From contig CAJAAV010000170.1 in NCBI GenBank assembly GCA_903937835.1, forward strand, positions 1-54,061: 54,061 bases of DNA. Direction: 5' to 3'. Made by a program: the position numbers and the translations under genes. This DNA comes from an uncultured Chlorobiaceae bacterium. Its GTDB lineage: Bacteria; Bacteroidota; Chlorobiia; Chlorobiales; Chlorobiaceae. The notes below the pieces were generated by a model, which was not told where the DNA came from, did not search any database, and saw only the letters and a program-made list of their open reading frames with translations. Shown here one piece after another: positions 1 to 9,324 of the stretch. Each line of letters starts with the position of its first letter. The stretch's first letter is position 1.

Positions 1-26
1 AACACCTTCAGTTTGCTGAAGGTGTT
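1..26 (-). terminator. Hairpin terminator of the small heat-shock gene
   Basis: An 11-bp perfect inverted repeat (AACACCTTCAG / CTGAAGGTGTT) with a TTTG loop lies about 20 bases beyond the stop codon of the minus-strand heat-shock gene. Any T-run on the minus strand would lie outside the window, so termination is inferred from the stem and its position. Confidence 0.7.
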
Positions 27-46
27 TGGTTGAAATGATCGGATCG

Positions 47-466
47 TTAGTTGACAGGAATTGCTGTTTCCTTTTTTGGTGTTGGCTCAACCTTGGGGAT
101 AACGATCTTGAGTACCCCGTTATCATGTTTTGCCTCAATTTTTTCGGTATTGACATTCTCTCCCAGGGTAAAGCTCCTGCTAAGGCATCCCCAGGAACGC
201 TCAACACGATGAAATCCTTTTTTCTTTTCTTCCTCGCTCTGCGTTCTCTCTGCAGTGATGGAAAGAAGATCATTGTCTATCGATACTTTGATATCCTCTT
301 TATTTACTCCAGGCATGTCGGCCTCAATGAAAATGTTATTTTCATCCTCGCTGATATCCACTTTAAAGGCGGGAGTTACCATTGAAGAGAAAAAAGGGGA
401 TAACTTATCGTTAAAGACATCCTCAAACATTTTCAAGGCATCCCTTTTGTATAGTGTCAGTGACAT
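47..466 (-). CDS. hsp20: Hsp20/alpha-crystallin small heat-shock protein
   Basis: A 139-residue ATP-independent holdase chaperone that binds unfolding proteins in the cytoplasm. The alpha-crystallin domain runs from about residue 33 to 127 and shows the family signatures: a FIEADMPGVNKEDIKV strand region, the RSFTL segment and the C-terminal NGVLKIVIPK (the G-V-L motif). A short tail ends in AIPVN, a possible version of the I-x-I anchor that docks neighbouring subunits. Length is normal for bacterial class A/B proteins. The start is supported by an AAAAGGTG Shine-Dalgarno just upstream. It stands alone, with a hairpin terminator downstream and a palindrome upstream. Function is secure; the exact subclass is not. 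Confidence 0.95.
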   Translation of the reverse strand: MSLTLYKRDALKMFEDVFNDKLSPFFSSMVTPAFKVDISEDENNIFIEADMPGVNKEDIKVSIDNDLLSITAERTQSEEEKKKGFHRVERSWGCLSRSFTLGENVNTEKIEAKHDNGVLKIVIPKVEPTPKKETAIPVN

Positions 467-1026
467 GGCAGCACCTTTTGTTTTTAGTTTTTTTTACGGC
501 TCGATCAATAATATTTCACAGTCATAGTATAGCATATTTATCGCTATAAATATCAGGAATCAAGCGTCGAAGCGATTATTGATTATAACTCAGTACTGTC
601 CGGTTATAAATTAAATCGGTTACGAAATACTGAACAGCTTTTCAAACCGAAACCGATCAACACCGAGGGAGCCGGAAGCGACACCCGCAAAACGCTTAAA
701 CGCAGAAGCAGCGGAGTTATGGCTGATTGAGGCCATACCAGACCACACCCCGGCGAGTCGCGCCACTATTGGGCCTGTGTAGCAAATGTTGAAAATGCAC
801 CACTTCGAGAGAGAAGAAAAATTTCACCCTTCAAAAGTTTACTCTCTCTTTTTCATTATCTTCTGTAACTTTTCAGAACAATTCTCAAATATACGGAAGG
901 TTCGAAAAAGGGAAATATTGAGCAGTTGGCGAAGTTTTGGTAAAGTTTAGGCTAATTTTGATGCTTTTTGTTTTTGGTATCGTGTTTAAAAATAATCACA
1001 TATAGGTTTCTTCCGGGAAAATTTGC
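467..1026. other. 560-base intergenic region with a GC-rich open stretch
   Basis: Holds the hsp20 promoter region and the palindrome at 534-553, then a clearly more GC-rich block at about 655-780 in otherwise AT-rich DNA. On the plus strand 615-782 is open for 55 codons, ending in a TAG stop, with a protein-like tail (LNAEAAELWLIEAIPDHTP at the core) but no start codon. This may be the C-terminal scrap of a lost gene; the family was not recognised. From 790 to 1026 nothing beyond the rfbD leader is seen. Confidence 0.4.
534..553. promoter_or_regulatory. Perfect palindrome upstream of hsp20
   Basis: ATATTTAT-CGCT-ATAAATAT forms an 8+8 inverted repeat with a 4-base loop, 68 bases before the hsp20 start. 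On the minus strand it sits just before TATACT (526-531), a plausible -10 hexamer, so it overlaps where RNA polymerase would bind. An operator role is inferred. The sequence is not a CIRCE element (TTAGCACTC type). Confidence 0.35.
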
Positions 1027-1908
1027 ATGAATATTCTTGTTACAGGCAGCAGAGGTCAGCTTGGTTCTGAATTGCGGGAGTTGTCGGCTCTCTGTGACAA
1101 CCACCGTTTTTTTTTCTATGATCTTCCTGAGCTTGATATTACACGTTCCGACCAGGTTGAGTCAGTTTGTCGTGACCATGACATAGAGGTGATAGTCAAT
1201 TGCGCAGCATATACGGCTGTGGACAAGGCTGAAAAAGATACAGAAATGGCGTTCAAAGTGAACCGGGATGGCCCTGCTGTACTTGCAGCGTGCGCCAAAG
1301 AGCGCAAAGCTCTGTTGCTGCATATTTCTACTGACTATGTTTTTGATGGAACCTCCAGCACCCCTTATCGGGAGAGTGATCCAGTGGCCCCACTTGGAGT
1401 GTACGGTCTCTCGAAATGGGAGGGTGAAGAGCGTATCCGTGAGATTGCACCGTCGTACTTCATTATCAGGACCTCGTGGCTTTACTCCATGTATGGTGTG
1501 AATTTTGTCAAAACCATGGTGCGTCTCGGTGCAGAACGCCCCGAGCTGAATGTTGTGGTTGACCAGATTGGAACACCGACCTGGGCGGCAGATCTGGCGA
1601 CAGCGATTATGTCGATTATTGAGAGGCATGACAGGGATTCTTCCTGTGGAGCAACCTTCCATTACTCCAACGAAGGAGTTGCTTCTTGGTACGATTTTGC
1701 AAGAGCAATTATGGAGCTTGCAGGACGGCCCTGCAAGGTTCTGCCGATAGAAAGCGCCCAGTATCCCCAGATTGCCCCACGGCCACAGTACAGCGTTATG
1801 AACAAGTCGTCCATCAAAAAGGAGTGGGGGATCGAAATCCCCTACTGGCGTGATTCACTGGCTGCCATGATTCAGCGTTTTGTTGTGTGCGTGAGTCGTA
1901 ACACTTAA
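1027..1908 (+). CDS. rfbD: dTDP-4-dehydrorhamnose reductase
   Basis: Catalyses the last step of dTDP-L-rhamnose synthesis, NAD(P)H reduction of dTDP-4-keto-L-rhamnose. This is an extended-SDR protein of 293 residues, the usual length. The N-terminal Rossmann motif GSRGQLGSEL replaces the usual TGxxGxxG in the RmlD manner. STDYVFDG gives the catalytic Thr region, and YGLSKWEGE provides the Tyr-x3-Lys pair. It is the first gene of the rfbD-rfbB-galE-manC run. No rfbA or rfbC is in the window, so the rhamnose pathway must be completed from elsewhere in the genome. Confidence 0.95.
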   Translation: MNILVTGSRGQLGSELRELSALCDNHRFFFYDLPELDITRSDQVESVCRDHDIEVIVNCAAYTAVDKAEKDTEMAFKVNRDGPAVLAACAKERKALLLHISTDYVFDGTSSTPYRESDPVAPLGVYGLSKWEGEERIREIAPSYFIIRTSWLYSMYGVNFVKTMVRLGAERPELNVVVDQIGTPTWAADLATAIMSIIERHDRDSSCGATFHYSNEGVASWYDFARAIMELAGRPCKVLPIESAQYPQIAPRPQYSVMNKSSIKKEWGIEIPYWRDSLAAMIQRFVVCVSRNT

Positions 1909-1939
1909 AGGTTACTATTCTATAGAATGTTGAGAGATA

Positions 1940-1968
1940 CAAGCCCCGTACGGGCGACATATTGTTAG
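1940..1968 (+). repeat. Palindromic dispersed repeat, diverged copy 1
   Basis: CAAGCCCCGTACGGGCGACA followed by TATTGTTAG has a GCCCCGTACGGGC palindromic core. It matches, in the same relative orientation, the minus-strand sequence at 53432-53461 (CAAGCCCCGGAGGGGGGGCA followed by TATTTGCAG). It lies between rfbD and rfbB and includes the leader just before rfbB. The REP-like interpretation is inferred from two diverged copies and the palindrome. Confidence 0.5.
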
Positions 1969-2014
1969 CGCAGTGTTTGAACTTTTGGAAACTCGTAACA
2001 AATCATCACCGTCA

Positions 2015-3064
2015 ATGCATATTCTGATTACTGGAGGAGCTGGATTTATCGGGTCGCATGTTGTCCGTCATTTTCTGAATCACTACCCCTCTTATACCAT
2101 TAGCAACCTTGACAGTTTGACGTATGCCGGAAACCTTGCAAACCTCAGTGATGTTGAAGAGAGGCAGAATTACCGGTTTGTCAAGGGGGATATCACCGAC
2201 GGCGATTTTCTGATGCGCCTCTTTGAAGAGCACCAGTTTGACGGAGTGATCCACTTGGCGGCCGAGTCGCATGTTGACCGTTCTATTGTTAACCCGACAG
2301 CATTTGTTGTTACCAATGTGATGGGCACCGTCAATCTGCTCAATGCTGCCAAAGCCTCCTGGCAGTCCGATTATGAGGGCAAAAAGTTCTATCACATTTC
2401 AACCGATGAGGTCTATGGTTCGCTCGGCAGCGGGGGACTCTTTACGGAAGAGACTCCTTACGATCCTCATAGTCCCTACTCTGCATCGAAAGCCTCTTCC
2501 GACCATTTTGTCAGGGCCTGGCACGACACCTTCGGTTTGCCAGTGGTGATCAGCAACTGTTCAAACAACTACGGATCGTTTCAGTTTCCTGAAAAGCTCA
2601 TTCCTCTGTTCATTAACAATATTCTCCACAATAAACCGCTTCCTGTTTATGGGAAAGGCGAGAATATCCGCGACTGGCTCTGGGTTGTTGACCATGCCCA
2701 GGCTATTGATCTGATCTATCATCAGGGCAAAACAGGTGAGACCTACAATATTGGTGGCCATAATGAATGGAGTAACATCGATCTTATCAGGTTGCTTTGC
2801 CGTATCATGGACACAAAGCTCAGCCGGGCTGCCGGAGAATCGGAAAAACTGGTTACTTATGTGACTGACCGGGCTGGTCACGACCTTCGCTATGCGATCG
2901 ATTCGTCAAAGTTACAGCGAGAACTTGGTTGGGTTCCTTCGATAACCTTTGAAAAAGGACTTGAGCTGACGGTTGAGTGGTATCTCTCAAATGGTGAGTG
3001 GCTCAATAATGTCACCTCGGGCAGCTACCAGCATTATTATGAAAAAATGTATGGCGTCAGGTGA
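2015..3064 (+). CDS. rfbB: dTDP-glucose 4,6-dehydratase
   Basis: Converts dTDP-glucose to dTDP-4-keto-6-deoxyglucose using bound NAD+; the second step of dTDP-rhamnose synthesis. Extended-SDR signatures are all present: GGAGFIGSHVV near the N-terminus, HLAAESHVDRSI, STDEVYGSLG (catalytic Thr-Asp-Glu) and YSASKASSDH (Tyr-x3-Lys). The frame is open from a GTG at 1973, but that start would add 14 residues unlike the family, partly from the repeat-bearing leader. The ATG at 2015 gives MHILITGGAGFIGSH, the canonical beginning, and a 349-residue protein. Neither start has a convincing Shine-Dalgarno. Confidence 0.95.
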   Translation: MHILITGGAGFIGSHVVRHFLNHYPSYTISNLDSLTYAGNLANLSDVEERQNYRFVKGDITDGDFLMRLFEEHQFDGVIHLAAESHVDRSIVNPTAFVVTNVMGTVNLLNAAKASWQSDYEGKKFYHISTDEVYGSLGSGGLFTEETPYDPHSPYSASKASSDHFVRAWHDTFGLPVVISNCSNNYGSFQFPEKLIPLFINNILHNKPLPVYGKGENIRDWLWVVDHAQAIDLIYHQGKTGETYNIGGHNEWSNIDLIRLLCRIMDTKLSRAAGESEKLVTYVTDRAGHDLRYAIDSSKLQRELGWVPSITFEKGLELTVEWYLSNGEWLNNVTSGSYQHYYEKMYGVR

Positions 3065-3094
3065 CAATAATTATTTAAACAGAGGATCTTTTTT

Positions 3095-4072
3095 ATGAGA
3101 ATTCTGGTTATTGGGGGCGCTGGCTATATTGGCAGCCATGTTACAAGAGCTTTTCTTGACAAAGGATACGAGGTGACGGTGTTCGACAATTTGCAGACTG
3201 GCTTCAGGGAAAATCTTTTTGAAGAGGCTCACTTTGTCCATGGCGACATCATGCGACCCGAACAATTGCAGGCAGTTATGGCAGGCGGCTATGATGGGTG
3301 CGTTCACCTTGCTGCATTGAAGGCGGCCGGGCAGTCGATGTTGCATCCTGAGGCATACTCTCATGCCAATATTTCTGGTACGATAAATGTTCTTGATCAC
3401 GCTTCTGCCGCAGGTATATCGCCGATTATTTTTTCCTCATCTGCCGCAGTTTACGGAAGTCCGCACTATCTGCCCATCGACGAGCATCATCCTGTAACCC
3501 CTGAAAATTTTTACGGTTTTACAAAGCTTGAAATAGAGCGTCTTCTGGACTGGTATGACCGGCTTAAAGGGATGCGCTATGCGGCAATCAGATATTTCAA
3601 CGCTGCAGGGTATGATGTGCAGGGGCGGGTAAAGGGGCTGGAGTTGAACCCTGAGAATCTGCTGCCTCTTGTGATGGAGGTTGCTGTGGGTATTCGATCG
3701 AAAATCTCTATTTTTGGAGATGACTACCCAACACGCGACGGAAGCGGCATTCGCGACTATGTTCATGTAAGCGATCTTGCTGAGGCACATGTCACCGCTT
3801 TTGAATACATACTGAAGCATGACAAGAGCTTGACAGTGAATCTCGGTAGCCAGACTGGTGTAAGTGTGATTGAAATGATTGAAAGGGCACGGGCAATTAC
3901 CGGTCGGGAAATTCCTGCTGAAGTTACTGGTAGAAGGGCTGGCGACCCGGCAGAACTTGTGGCATCTTCCGCCAAAGCGCAGGAGTTGCTTGGGTGGGCG
4001 CCGAAATACAGTGACGTCGATACTCTTATTTCTACAACCTGGAAGATGTACGAAAAGTATGTTACCCGTTAA
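3095..4072 (+). CDS. galE: UDP-glucose 4-epimerase
   Basis: Interconverts UDP-glucose and UDP-galactose through a transient 4-keto intermediate on tightly bound NAD+. This 325-residue extended-SDR protein has GGAGYIGSHV at residues 7-16, the FSSSAAVYG catalytic Ser loop, and YGFTKLEIE carrying the Tyr-x3-Lys pair. FNAAGYD and RDGSGIRDYVHV segments match GalE. AGAGGA precedes the ATG by 9 bases. It follows rfbB by 30 bases and precedes manC by 18, so the set is probably one transcript. Some GalE proteins also epimerise the N-acetyl sugars; the sequence alone does not settle this. Confidence 0.94.
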   Translation: MRILVIGGAGYIGSHVTRAFLDKGYEVTVFDNLQTGFRENLFEEAHFVHGDIMRPEQLQAVMAGGYDGCVHLAALKAAGQSMLHPEAYSHANISGTINVLDHASAAGISPIIFSSSAAVYGSPHYLPIDEHHPVTPENFYGFTKLEIERLLDWYDRLKGMRYAAIRYFNAAGYDVQGRVKGLELNPENLLPLVMEVAVGIRSKISIFGDDYPTRDGSGIRDYVHVSDLAEAHVTAFEYILKHDKSLTVNLGSQTGVSVIEMIERARAITGREIPAEVTGRRAGDPAELVASSAKAQELLGWAPKYSDVDTLISTTWKMYEKYVTR

Positions 4073-4090
4073 TACATAATTTGTTCTTTC

Positions 4091-5506
4091 ATGATTATTC
4101 CAGTTATTCTCAGCGGTGGTTCGGGAACCAGACTCTGGCCTCTTTCACGGGCATTGTATCCCAAGCAGTTGCTTTCGCTGACAGGCAAAAACACCATGCT
4201 TCAGGATACGGTGTTTCGTCTTGCCTCAATCGAGGAGCGAGGGCCGGTTTATTGTGTTTGCAATGAGAGTCACCGGTTTCTGGTGGCTGAGCAACTGCAC
4301 GAAACCGGCGCCGATATCGGAGAGATTATTCTTGAACCATCAGGACGTAATACGGCGCCCGCTGCCGCCATAGCAGCACTGCTGATTATGAAAAAATATC
4401 CGGGTGCTGTCATGCTGGTTTTGCCTGCTGATCATGTTATTCCTGATACAGCAGCATTTGGTGAGGCCGTTGCAGCGGGAAAATCGGCAGCCGAAGCGGG
4501 TACACTGGTGACGTTCGGTATTGTAGCGAACTCTCCTGAAACAGGTTATGGTTACATAAGGGTATCCCTTGACACGGAAGATGAAAAGACGATCTATCCA
4601 GTCCTTGAGTTTGTTGAGAAACCTGACAGGGAAACAGCGGAACGCTATCTTGCATCTGGTGACTATTTCTGGAACAGCGGGATTTTTCTTTTCAAGGCCG
4701 AGACCTATCTGCTCGAGCTTGAAGCGCATAATCCAGCCATGCTTGCCGCTTGTCGTGAGGCTTTGGAGAAGTCAATCGAAGATCTTGATTTTTTACGTCT
4801 TGATGCTGAGGCTTTTTGTAAATCACCTTCTGACTCTATTGACTATAGCGTGATGGAAAAAACCACGAGAGCCGCTCTTGTTCCTCTCAATGCTGGCTGG
4901 AATGATGTGGGTTCATGGTCTGCACTCTGGGATGTTCAGGAACGTGATGATGCGGGCAACATAAAGAAGGGCGATGTCCTGGTGCATGACGTGAAAAATT
5001 GTTATATCCATGCTGCCAGCCGTCTTGTTACAGCCGTAGGCCTTGAAGGGCATATTATTATTGAAACATCCGATGCGGTGCTTGTAGCTTCACGGGAGTG
5101 TGTACAGGATGTCAAGGTGCTTGTCGAACAGCTTAAAAAGAGTGAGCGGGATGAAGTGATGACACACCGACGGGTTTGCAGACCGTGGGGCACCTATGAA
5201 ACTGTAGATGCTTCAGAGCGTTTCAAGGTAAAGCGCATTACGGTGAACCCAGGAGCAGCCCTCTCGTTGCAAAAACATCATCATCGTGCCGAACACTGGA
5301 TAGTTGTGAGAGGAACGGCACTGGTTACTGTTGAGGACAAAAAAATTCCACTCAAGGAGGATCAGTCAACCTACATTCCTGTTGGAGCATTTCATCGTCT
5401 GGAGAATACCGGAACAACTCCGCTTGAGCTGATTGAGGTACAGTCTGGCAGTTATCTTGGAGAAGACGATATCGTTCGGGTCGATGATCGATATGGACGA
5501 CAGTAG
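4091..5506 (+). CDS. manC: Mannose-1-phosphate guanylyltransferase / mannose-6-phosphate isomerase
   Basis: A bifunctional type II enzyme that makes GDP-mannose from mannose-1-phosphate and GTP and can isomerise fructose-6-phosphate to mannose-6-phosphate. The nucleotidyltransferase domain (about 1-340) begins with the pyrophosphorylase signature GGSGTRLWPLSR and holds FVEKPDRETA. The C-terminal cupin isomerase domain (about 355-471) begins with RPWGTYETVD and has the metal-binding QKHHHRAEHWIVV followed by YIPVGAFHRLEN. At 471 residues it has the usual two-domain length. It ends the nucleotide-sugar operon and would feed mannose or GDP-fucose/rhamnose branches of surface polysaccharide. Confidence 0.95.
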   Translation: MIIPVILSGGSGTRLWPLSRALYPKQLLSLTGKNTMLQDTVFRLASIEERGPVYCVCNESHRFLVAEQLHETGADIGEIILEPSGRNTAPAAAIAALLIMKKYPGAVMLVLPADHVIPDTAAFGEAVAAGKSAAEAGTLVTFGIVANSPETGYGYIRVSLDTEDEKTIYPVLEFVEKPDRETAERYLASGDYFWNSGIFLFKAETYLLELEAHNPAMLAACREALEKSIEDLDFLRLDAEAFCKSPSDSIDYSVMEKTTRAALVPLNAGWNDVGSWSALWDVQERDDAGNIKKGDVLVHDVKNCYIHAASRLVTAVGLEGHIIIETSDAVLVASRECVQDVKVLVEQLKKSERDEVMTHRRVCRPWGTYETVDASERFKVKRITVNPGAALSLQKHHHRAEHWIVVRGTALVTVEDKKIPLKEDQSTYIPVGAFHRLENTGTTPLELIEVQSGSYLGEDDIVRVDDRYGRQ

Positions 5507-5623
5507 AAAGAAAAGTTTCACACTCTGGAACAGCTTCTTCTGCTTTGCTTTGATAGCTTGATTAAATATATTACATTTTAATAGTATTGTATTTGTAGCG
5601 GCAAACCTAAACAGCAGTGTACT

Positions 5624-5839
5624 ATGGCTGAAGAAGCAAAGACGTCCGGTCAAAATCAGCAGAAACAAGGTGATTTTGTTAATGGGGATTTTTCTACTAT
5701 CCTTGTTGGGGTAGGCACTCTTATTGACAGTACGATTGAGCCAGTAAGCAAGATTCTTGCCCAGGCCCTTGATTCTCTTGCTGCGGTTGCAAAACAAATT
5801 CTTGAAGGTGTCAACTCTTCGCTTGGCGGCAAGAAGTAA
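5624..5839 (+). CDS. Candidate CsmB/CsmF-like chlorosome envelope protein
   Basis: A 71-residue protein with a short polar N-terminus and an amphipathic/hydrophobic remainder (FSTILVGVGTLIDSTIEPV onward) ending in SSLGGKK. Compared with CsmB as I remember it, the last 33 residues keep the same spacing: an E-P dipeptide, Lys three residues later, a Q-[IV]-L near the end, and a terminal KK. CsmB and CsmF are small proteins of the chlorosome lipid monolayer. Assignment to that family is inferred from this pattern and the green-sulfur setting. The gene is monocistronic, 117 bases after manC, and is followed by a strong hairpin. No known csm gene is beside it. Confidence 0.5.
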   Translation: MAEEAKTSGQNQQKQGDFVNGDFSTILVGVGTLIDSTIEPVSKILAQALDSLAAVAKQILEGVNSSLGGKK

Positions 5840-5884
5840 GCTTCGAAAGGCATCGGCGTTCAGGCTTTGTTCATACATGTTTTC

Positions 5885-5917
5885 AGGCAAGCTTTTCGGT
5901 TATTGAAAGGCTTGCCT
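5885..5917 (+). terminator. Rho-independent terminator after the CsmB-like gene
   Basis: AGGCAAGCTTTTC pairs with GAAAGGCTTGCCT (13 bp, one G-T pair) around a short loop, then TTTACTGTTTT follows. It lies 45 bases after the stop codon and separates this small gene from ileS. Confidence 0.75.
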
Positions 5918-6007
5918 TTACTGTTTTATAATTGTTTTTTATATCCTGACTTTTTTTATTTTCACAGGCTTTTTTGCTTGTTTTTGATTGAATGATTCTG
6001 AAGAATT

Positions 6008-9000
6008 ATGGACAATAAATTTGTTGAGTATCCCTCAAGTGTGGCCTATAGCGCCGTCGAGGCAGAAGTTTTGGCCTACTGGAATGAGCAGGGGATTTTT
6101 CACAAAAGCCTTGAAGAAAGACCCGCAGAGAGGATCTACTCTTTTTATGAAGGACCTCCGACAGTCAACGGCAAGCCAGGTGTTCACCATGTCTTCAGCC
6201 GTACCATAAAGGATGTTGTCTGTCGATACAAGACCATGCAGGGGTACCGTGTTCCCCGAAAGGCCGGTTGGGATACCCATGGATTGCCGGTCGAGATTTC
6301 TGTGGAGAAAAAGCTTGGTCTGAAGAACAAGTCGCAGGTCGTTGCGTATGGGGATGGCGAGTTCAATGCCGAGGCACGGGCGCTGGTCTATCACCATATT
6401 GACGATAATCGCGAAGGGTGGGGAAAGCTTACCGAGCGGATGGGATACTGGGTAGACATGGACCATCCCTACATCACCTGTACCAATGACTATATCGAAT
6501 CGGTCTGGTGGGCGCTTAAAACAATTTTCGACAAGGGACTGATTTATAAGGACTATAAAATTGTTCCGCAGGATCCGAAATCCGAGACGGTGCTGAGTTC
6601 GCATGAGCTTGCTCTGGGGTACAAAGAGGTGAAAGACCCGAGCATTTATGTGAAATTCAAAGTGAGGGGATCTGACGAGTCTTTGCTCGTATGGACTACG
6701 ACACCATGGACACTTATTTCCAATGTGGCGCTTTGTGTCGGATCGGATATTGACTATGTCAAGGTTTCTCATGTCGAGAGCGGAGAGGTGATGATACTTG
6801 CCCGGTCACGCATACAGGTGCTGCTTGAGAAGAACGAGGTGGGGGAGTCGCTTTGGACGATTGTTGCTGAACTGAAAGGGCGTGACCTTGAAGGGCTTGA
6901 CTATGAGCCGCTTTTCAACTATATGTACCCTGAAAAAAAGTGCTGGTACGTTACAGCCGGGACGTTTGTCTCTACTGAAGATGGTACCGGTATTGTTCAT
7001 ATAGCTCCGGCATTCGGCGCTGATGACTATGAAATTGCCAAAAAATATGATTTGCCGATGCTCCAGCCGGTTGCCCGGAACGGATGCTTTACGGCGGAAG
7101 TCAGCGACTATGATGGTATGTTTTTCAAGGATACCGATCCACTTATTATCCGCCAGCTCAAGGATGCGGGCAAATTGTACCGCAAGGAAATTATTACCCA
7201 CACCTATCCCTATTCGTGGCGTTATGATGTGCCGGTAATCTATTATGCCCGGGAATCCTGGTATATCAGGACAACGGCAATAGCAGCCCGTATGGTGGAA
7301 CTCAACAAAACCATTAACTGGTGCCCCCCCGAGATTGGCGCAGGACGTTTCGGCAACTGGCTGGAAGAGAACAAGGACTGGGCGCTCTCCCGCGAGCGGT
7401 TCTGGGGTTCACCGCTGCCGCTGTGGGTTTCGGAGGATTTTGCTATTGGTGATGATGCGTCTTCCGGAAAAATGTTTGCTGTCGGTTCCGTTGCCGAGTT
7501 GCGTGAAGGATTCATTGATATTGGTGGCGAGAGGCTCCTCCTTGGAGAGGCGCTCGACAAGGGCCTGGTGGAGCTTGATCTGCACAAGCCCTTTGTGGAC
7601 AGCATCTATTTCATCAGAGATGGTCGGCGGTTCGACCGGACACCCGAGCTTGTTGACGTCTGGTTCGACAGCGGCTCCATGCCGTTTGCCCAGTTGCACT
7701 ATCCGTTTGAGAATCGTGAAGTGTTCGATGATTCCTTTCCGGCTGATTTTATTGCTGAGGGGGTTGATCAGACCAGAGGCTGGTTCTATACGCTGCATGC
7801 CATTGCCACGCTGATTTTTGACAAGCCTGCCTATAAAAACCTTATTGTCAACGGTCATATCCTTGATAAAAGCGGCCAGAAAATGTCGAAGTCAAAAGGC
7901 AACATGGTTGATCCTTTTGCAACGATGGAGCGTTACGGTGCCGATGCGCTTCGCTGGTACCTGCTGGTGAGCAGCCCTCCCTGGAGACCTAAATCGTTCA
8001 ATACCGATGAAATTGAGGAGGAGCAGCGCAAGTTCTTCCGGGCATTCATCAACAGCTATAATTTTTTTGTGCTCTACGCCAATGTTGATGGTTTTACCTT
8101 TGCTGAGCCTGAAATTGCGGTGCAGGAGCGTTCGGAGCTTGACCGCTGGGTGCTCTCCTGCCTGAATACCCTGATTGATGGAGTTTACCTGCGTATGGAA
8201 CAGTATGACCTTACCGGCGCAGTCAGGCTGATCAATGATTTTACCATTGATGACCTTTCAAACTGGTATATCCGCCGGTCACGAAAACGGTTCTGGAAAA
8301 GTGACATGGGCCCGGACAAGATTGCTGCCTATCAGACGCTCTATCGCTCTCTTGCGACACTGGCAAAGCTGCTTGCTCCTTTTATTCCGTTTCTTGCAGA
8401 GCGTATTTACCTGAATCTGAACGGCATCGGTCAGCTTGAATCCTGCGAGTCTGTTCACCTTTCGGAGTTTCCAATGCCTGACCTGTCGGCTATTGATCGC
8501 CCGCTGGAGCAACGCATGAAAAAGGCACAGATTATTACTTCGCTTGTGCGTACAATGCGTGAAAAAGCCTCCATCAAGGTTCGTCAGCCGCTCAAACGTA
8601 TTTTGCTCGCAGTGTCTGATGCTGTGGCAAGAGAAGAATATCGGCTGGTCAGTGAGATTATCATGGAAGAGGTCAATGTCCACAAGATAGAGTACATCGA
8701 AGATGAGGGCTCGGTGATCAGCAAAAAAGTAAAACCAAATTTCAAAACCCTCGGCCCGCGTTTCGGCAAGGAGATGAAAGCGCTTGCTGAAGCCATCAGG
8801 ATCATGAGCCATAAACAGATTGCTGTTCTGGAAAAAGAGGGTAAACTTTCGCTTGAACTCGACGGCAGGGTGTTTGACCTTGTGCGTGAAGATGTAGAGA
8901 TCATGCACGAGGATATAGAGGGGTGGCTTGTGGCCTCCGATGAAGCAAATGGCATTATGGTCGCGCTTGATACGGAGATGACTGAAGAGCTTGAGATGCA

Positions 9001-9265
9001 GGGTCTTTCGCGTGAACTGGTAAGCCGTATTCAGGCGCTTCGCAAAGAGAGCGGGCTGGATATTACTGATCGCATTTCACTTTCTCTTCAGGGGTCGGAA
9101 AAACTGCTGGATGCGGTGAAACGTAATGAGGCTTATATTAAATCAGAAACACTTGCGACTACGCTTGCCATTAAAACACTTGCCACTCCTTTTGGAAACA
9201 AGTGGAAGGAAGAAATGGTTAATGGTGAAATTTGCAGGTTATTACTTGAAAAGTATGATCGTTAA
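6008..9265 (+). CDS. ileS: Isoleucyl-tRNA synthetase
   Basis: Charges tRNA-Ile; class I synthetase of 1085 residues, longer than the roughly 940 of the E. coli enzyme and typical of the IleS2 branch. The N-terminal catalytic motif appears as [21 protein letters not shown], where HHVF stands in for HIGH. The editing-domain threonine-rich loop is [11 protein letters not shown], and the KMSKS loop is [14 protein letters not shown] near residue 625. The anticodon-binding alpha-helical region follows, and the long C-terminal part lacks an obvious zinc finger. IleS2 enzymes are generally known for mupirocin tolerance; that is a family trend, not shown here. Confidence 0.96.
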   Translation: MDNKFVEYPSSVAYSAVEAEVLAYWNEQGIFHKSLEERPAERIYSFYEGPPTVNGKPGVHHVFSRTIKDVVCRYKTMQGYRVPRKAGWDTHGLPVEISVEKKLGLKNKSQVVAYGDGEFNAEARALVYHHIDDNREGWGKLTERMGYWVDMDHPYITCTNDYIESVWWALKTIFDKGLIYKDYKIVPQDPKSETVLSSHELALGYKEVKDPSIYVKFKVRGSDESLLVWTTTPWTLISNVALCVGSDIDYVKVSHVESGEVMILARSRIQVLLEKNEVGESLWTIVAELKGRDLEGLDYEPLFNYMYPEKKCWYVTAGTFVSTEDGTGIVHIAPAFGADDYEIAKKYDLPMLQPVARNGCFTAEVSDYDGMFFKDTDPLIIRQLKDAGKLYRKEIITHTYPYSWRYDVPVIYYARESWYIRTTAIAARMVELNKTINWCPPEIGAGRFGNWLEENKDWALSRERFWGSPLPLWVSEDFAIGDDASSGKMFAVGSVAELREGFIDIGGERLLLGEALDKGLVELDLHKPFVDSIYFIRDGRRFDRTPELVDVWFDSGSMPFAQLHYPFENREVFDDSFPADFIAEGVDQTRGWFYTLHAIATLIFDKPAYKNLIVNGHILDKSGQKMSKSKGNMVDPFATMERYGADALRWYLLVSSPPWRPKSFNTDEIEEEQRKFFRAFINSYNFFVLYANVDGFTFAEPEIAVQERSELDRWVLSCLNTLIDGVYLRMEQYDLTGAVRLINDFTIDDLSNWYIRRSRKRFWKSDMGPDKIAAYQTLYRSLATLAKLLAPFIPFLAERIYLNLNGIGQLESCESVHLSEFPMPDLSAIDRPLEQRMKKAQIITSLVRTMREKASIKVRQPLKRILLAVSDAVAREEYRLVSEIIMEEVNVHKIEYIEDEGSVISKKVKPNFKTLGPRFGKEMKALAEAIRIMSHKQIAVLEKEGKLSLELDGRVFDLVREDVEIMHEDIEGWLVASDEANGIMVALDTEMTEELEMQGLSRELVSRIQALRKESGLDITDRISLSLQGSEKLLDAVKRNEAYIKSETLATTLAIKTLATPFGNKWKEEMVNGEICRLLLEKYDR

Positions 9266-9324
9266 TAGTATTATCTAACGATTTTTTTGCGGAATTCTGT
9301 TAGAACAAAACAATAAGGTTTATT

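Noticed and set aside
26-385. Plus-strand open frame opposite hsp20
   Set aside because: It lies antisense to a well-supported Hsp20 gene and its translation has no family features.
1027-5506. A complete dTDP-rhamnose cluster
   Set aside because: rfbA and rfbC are missing from the window; only rfbB and rfbD are present.
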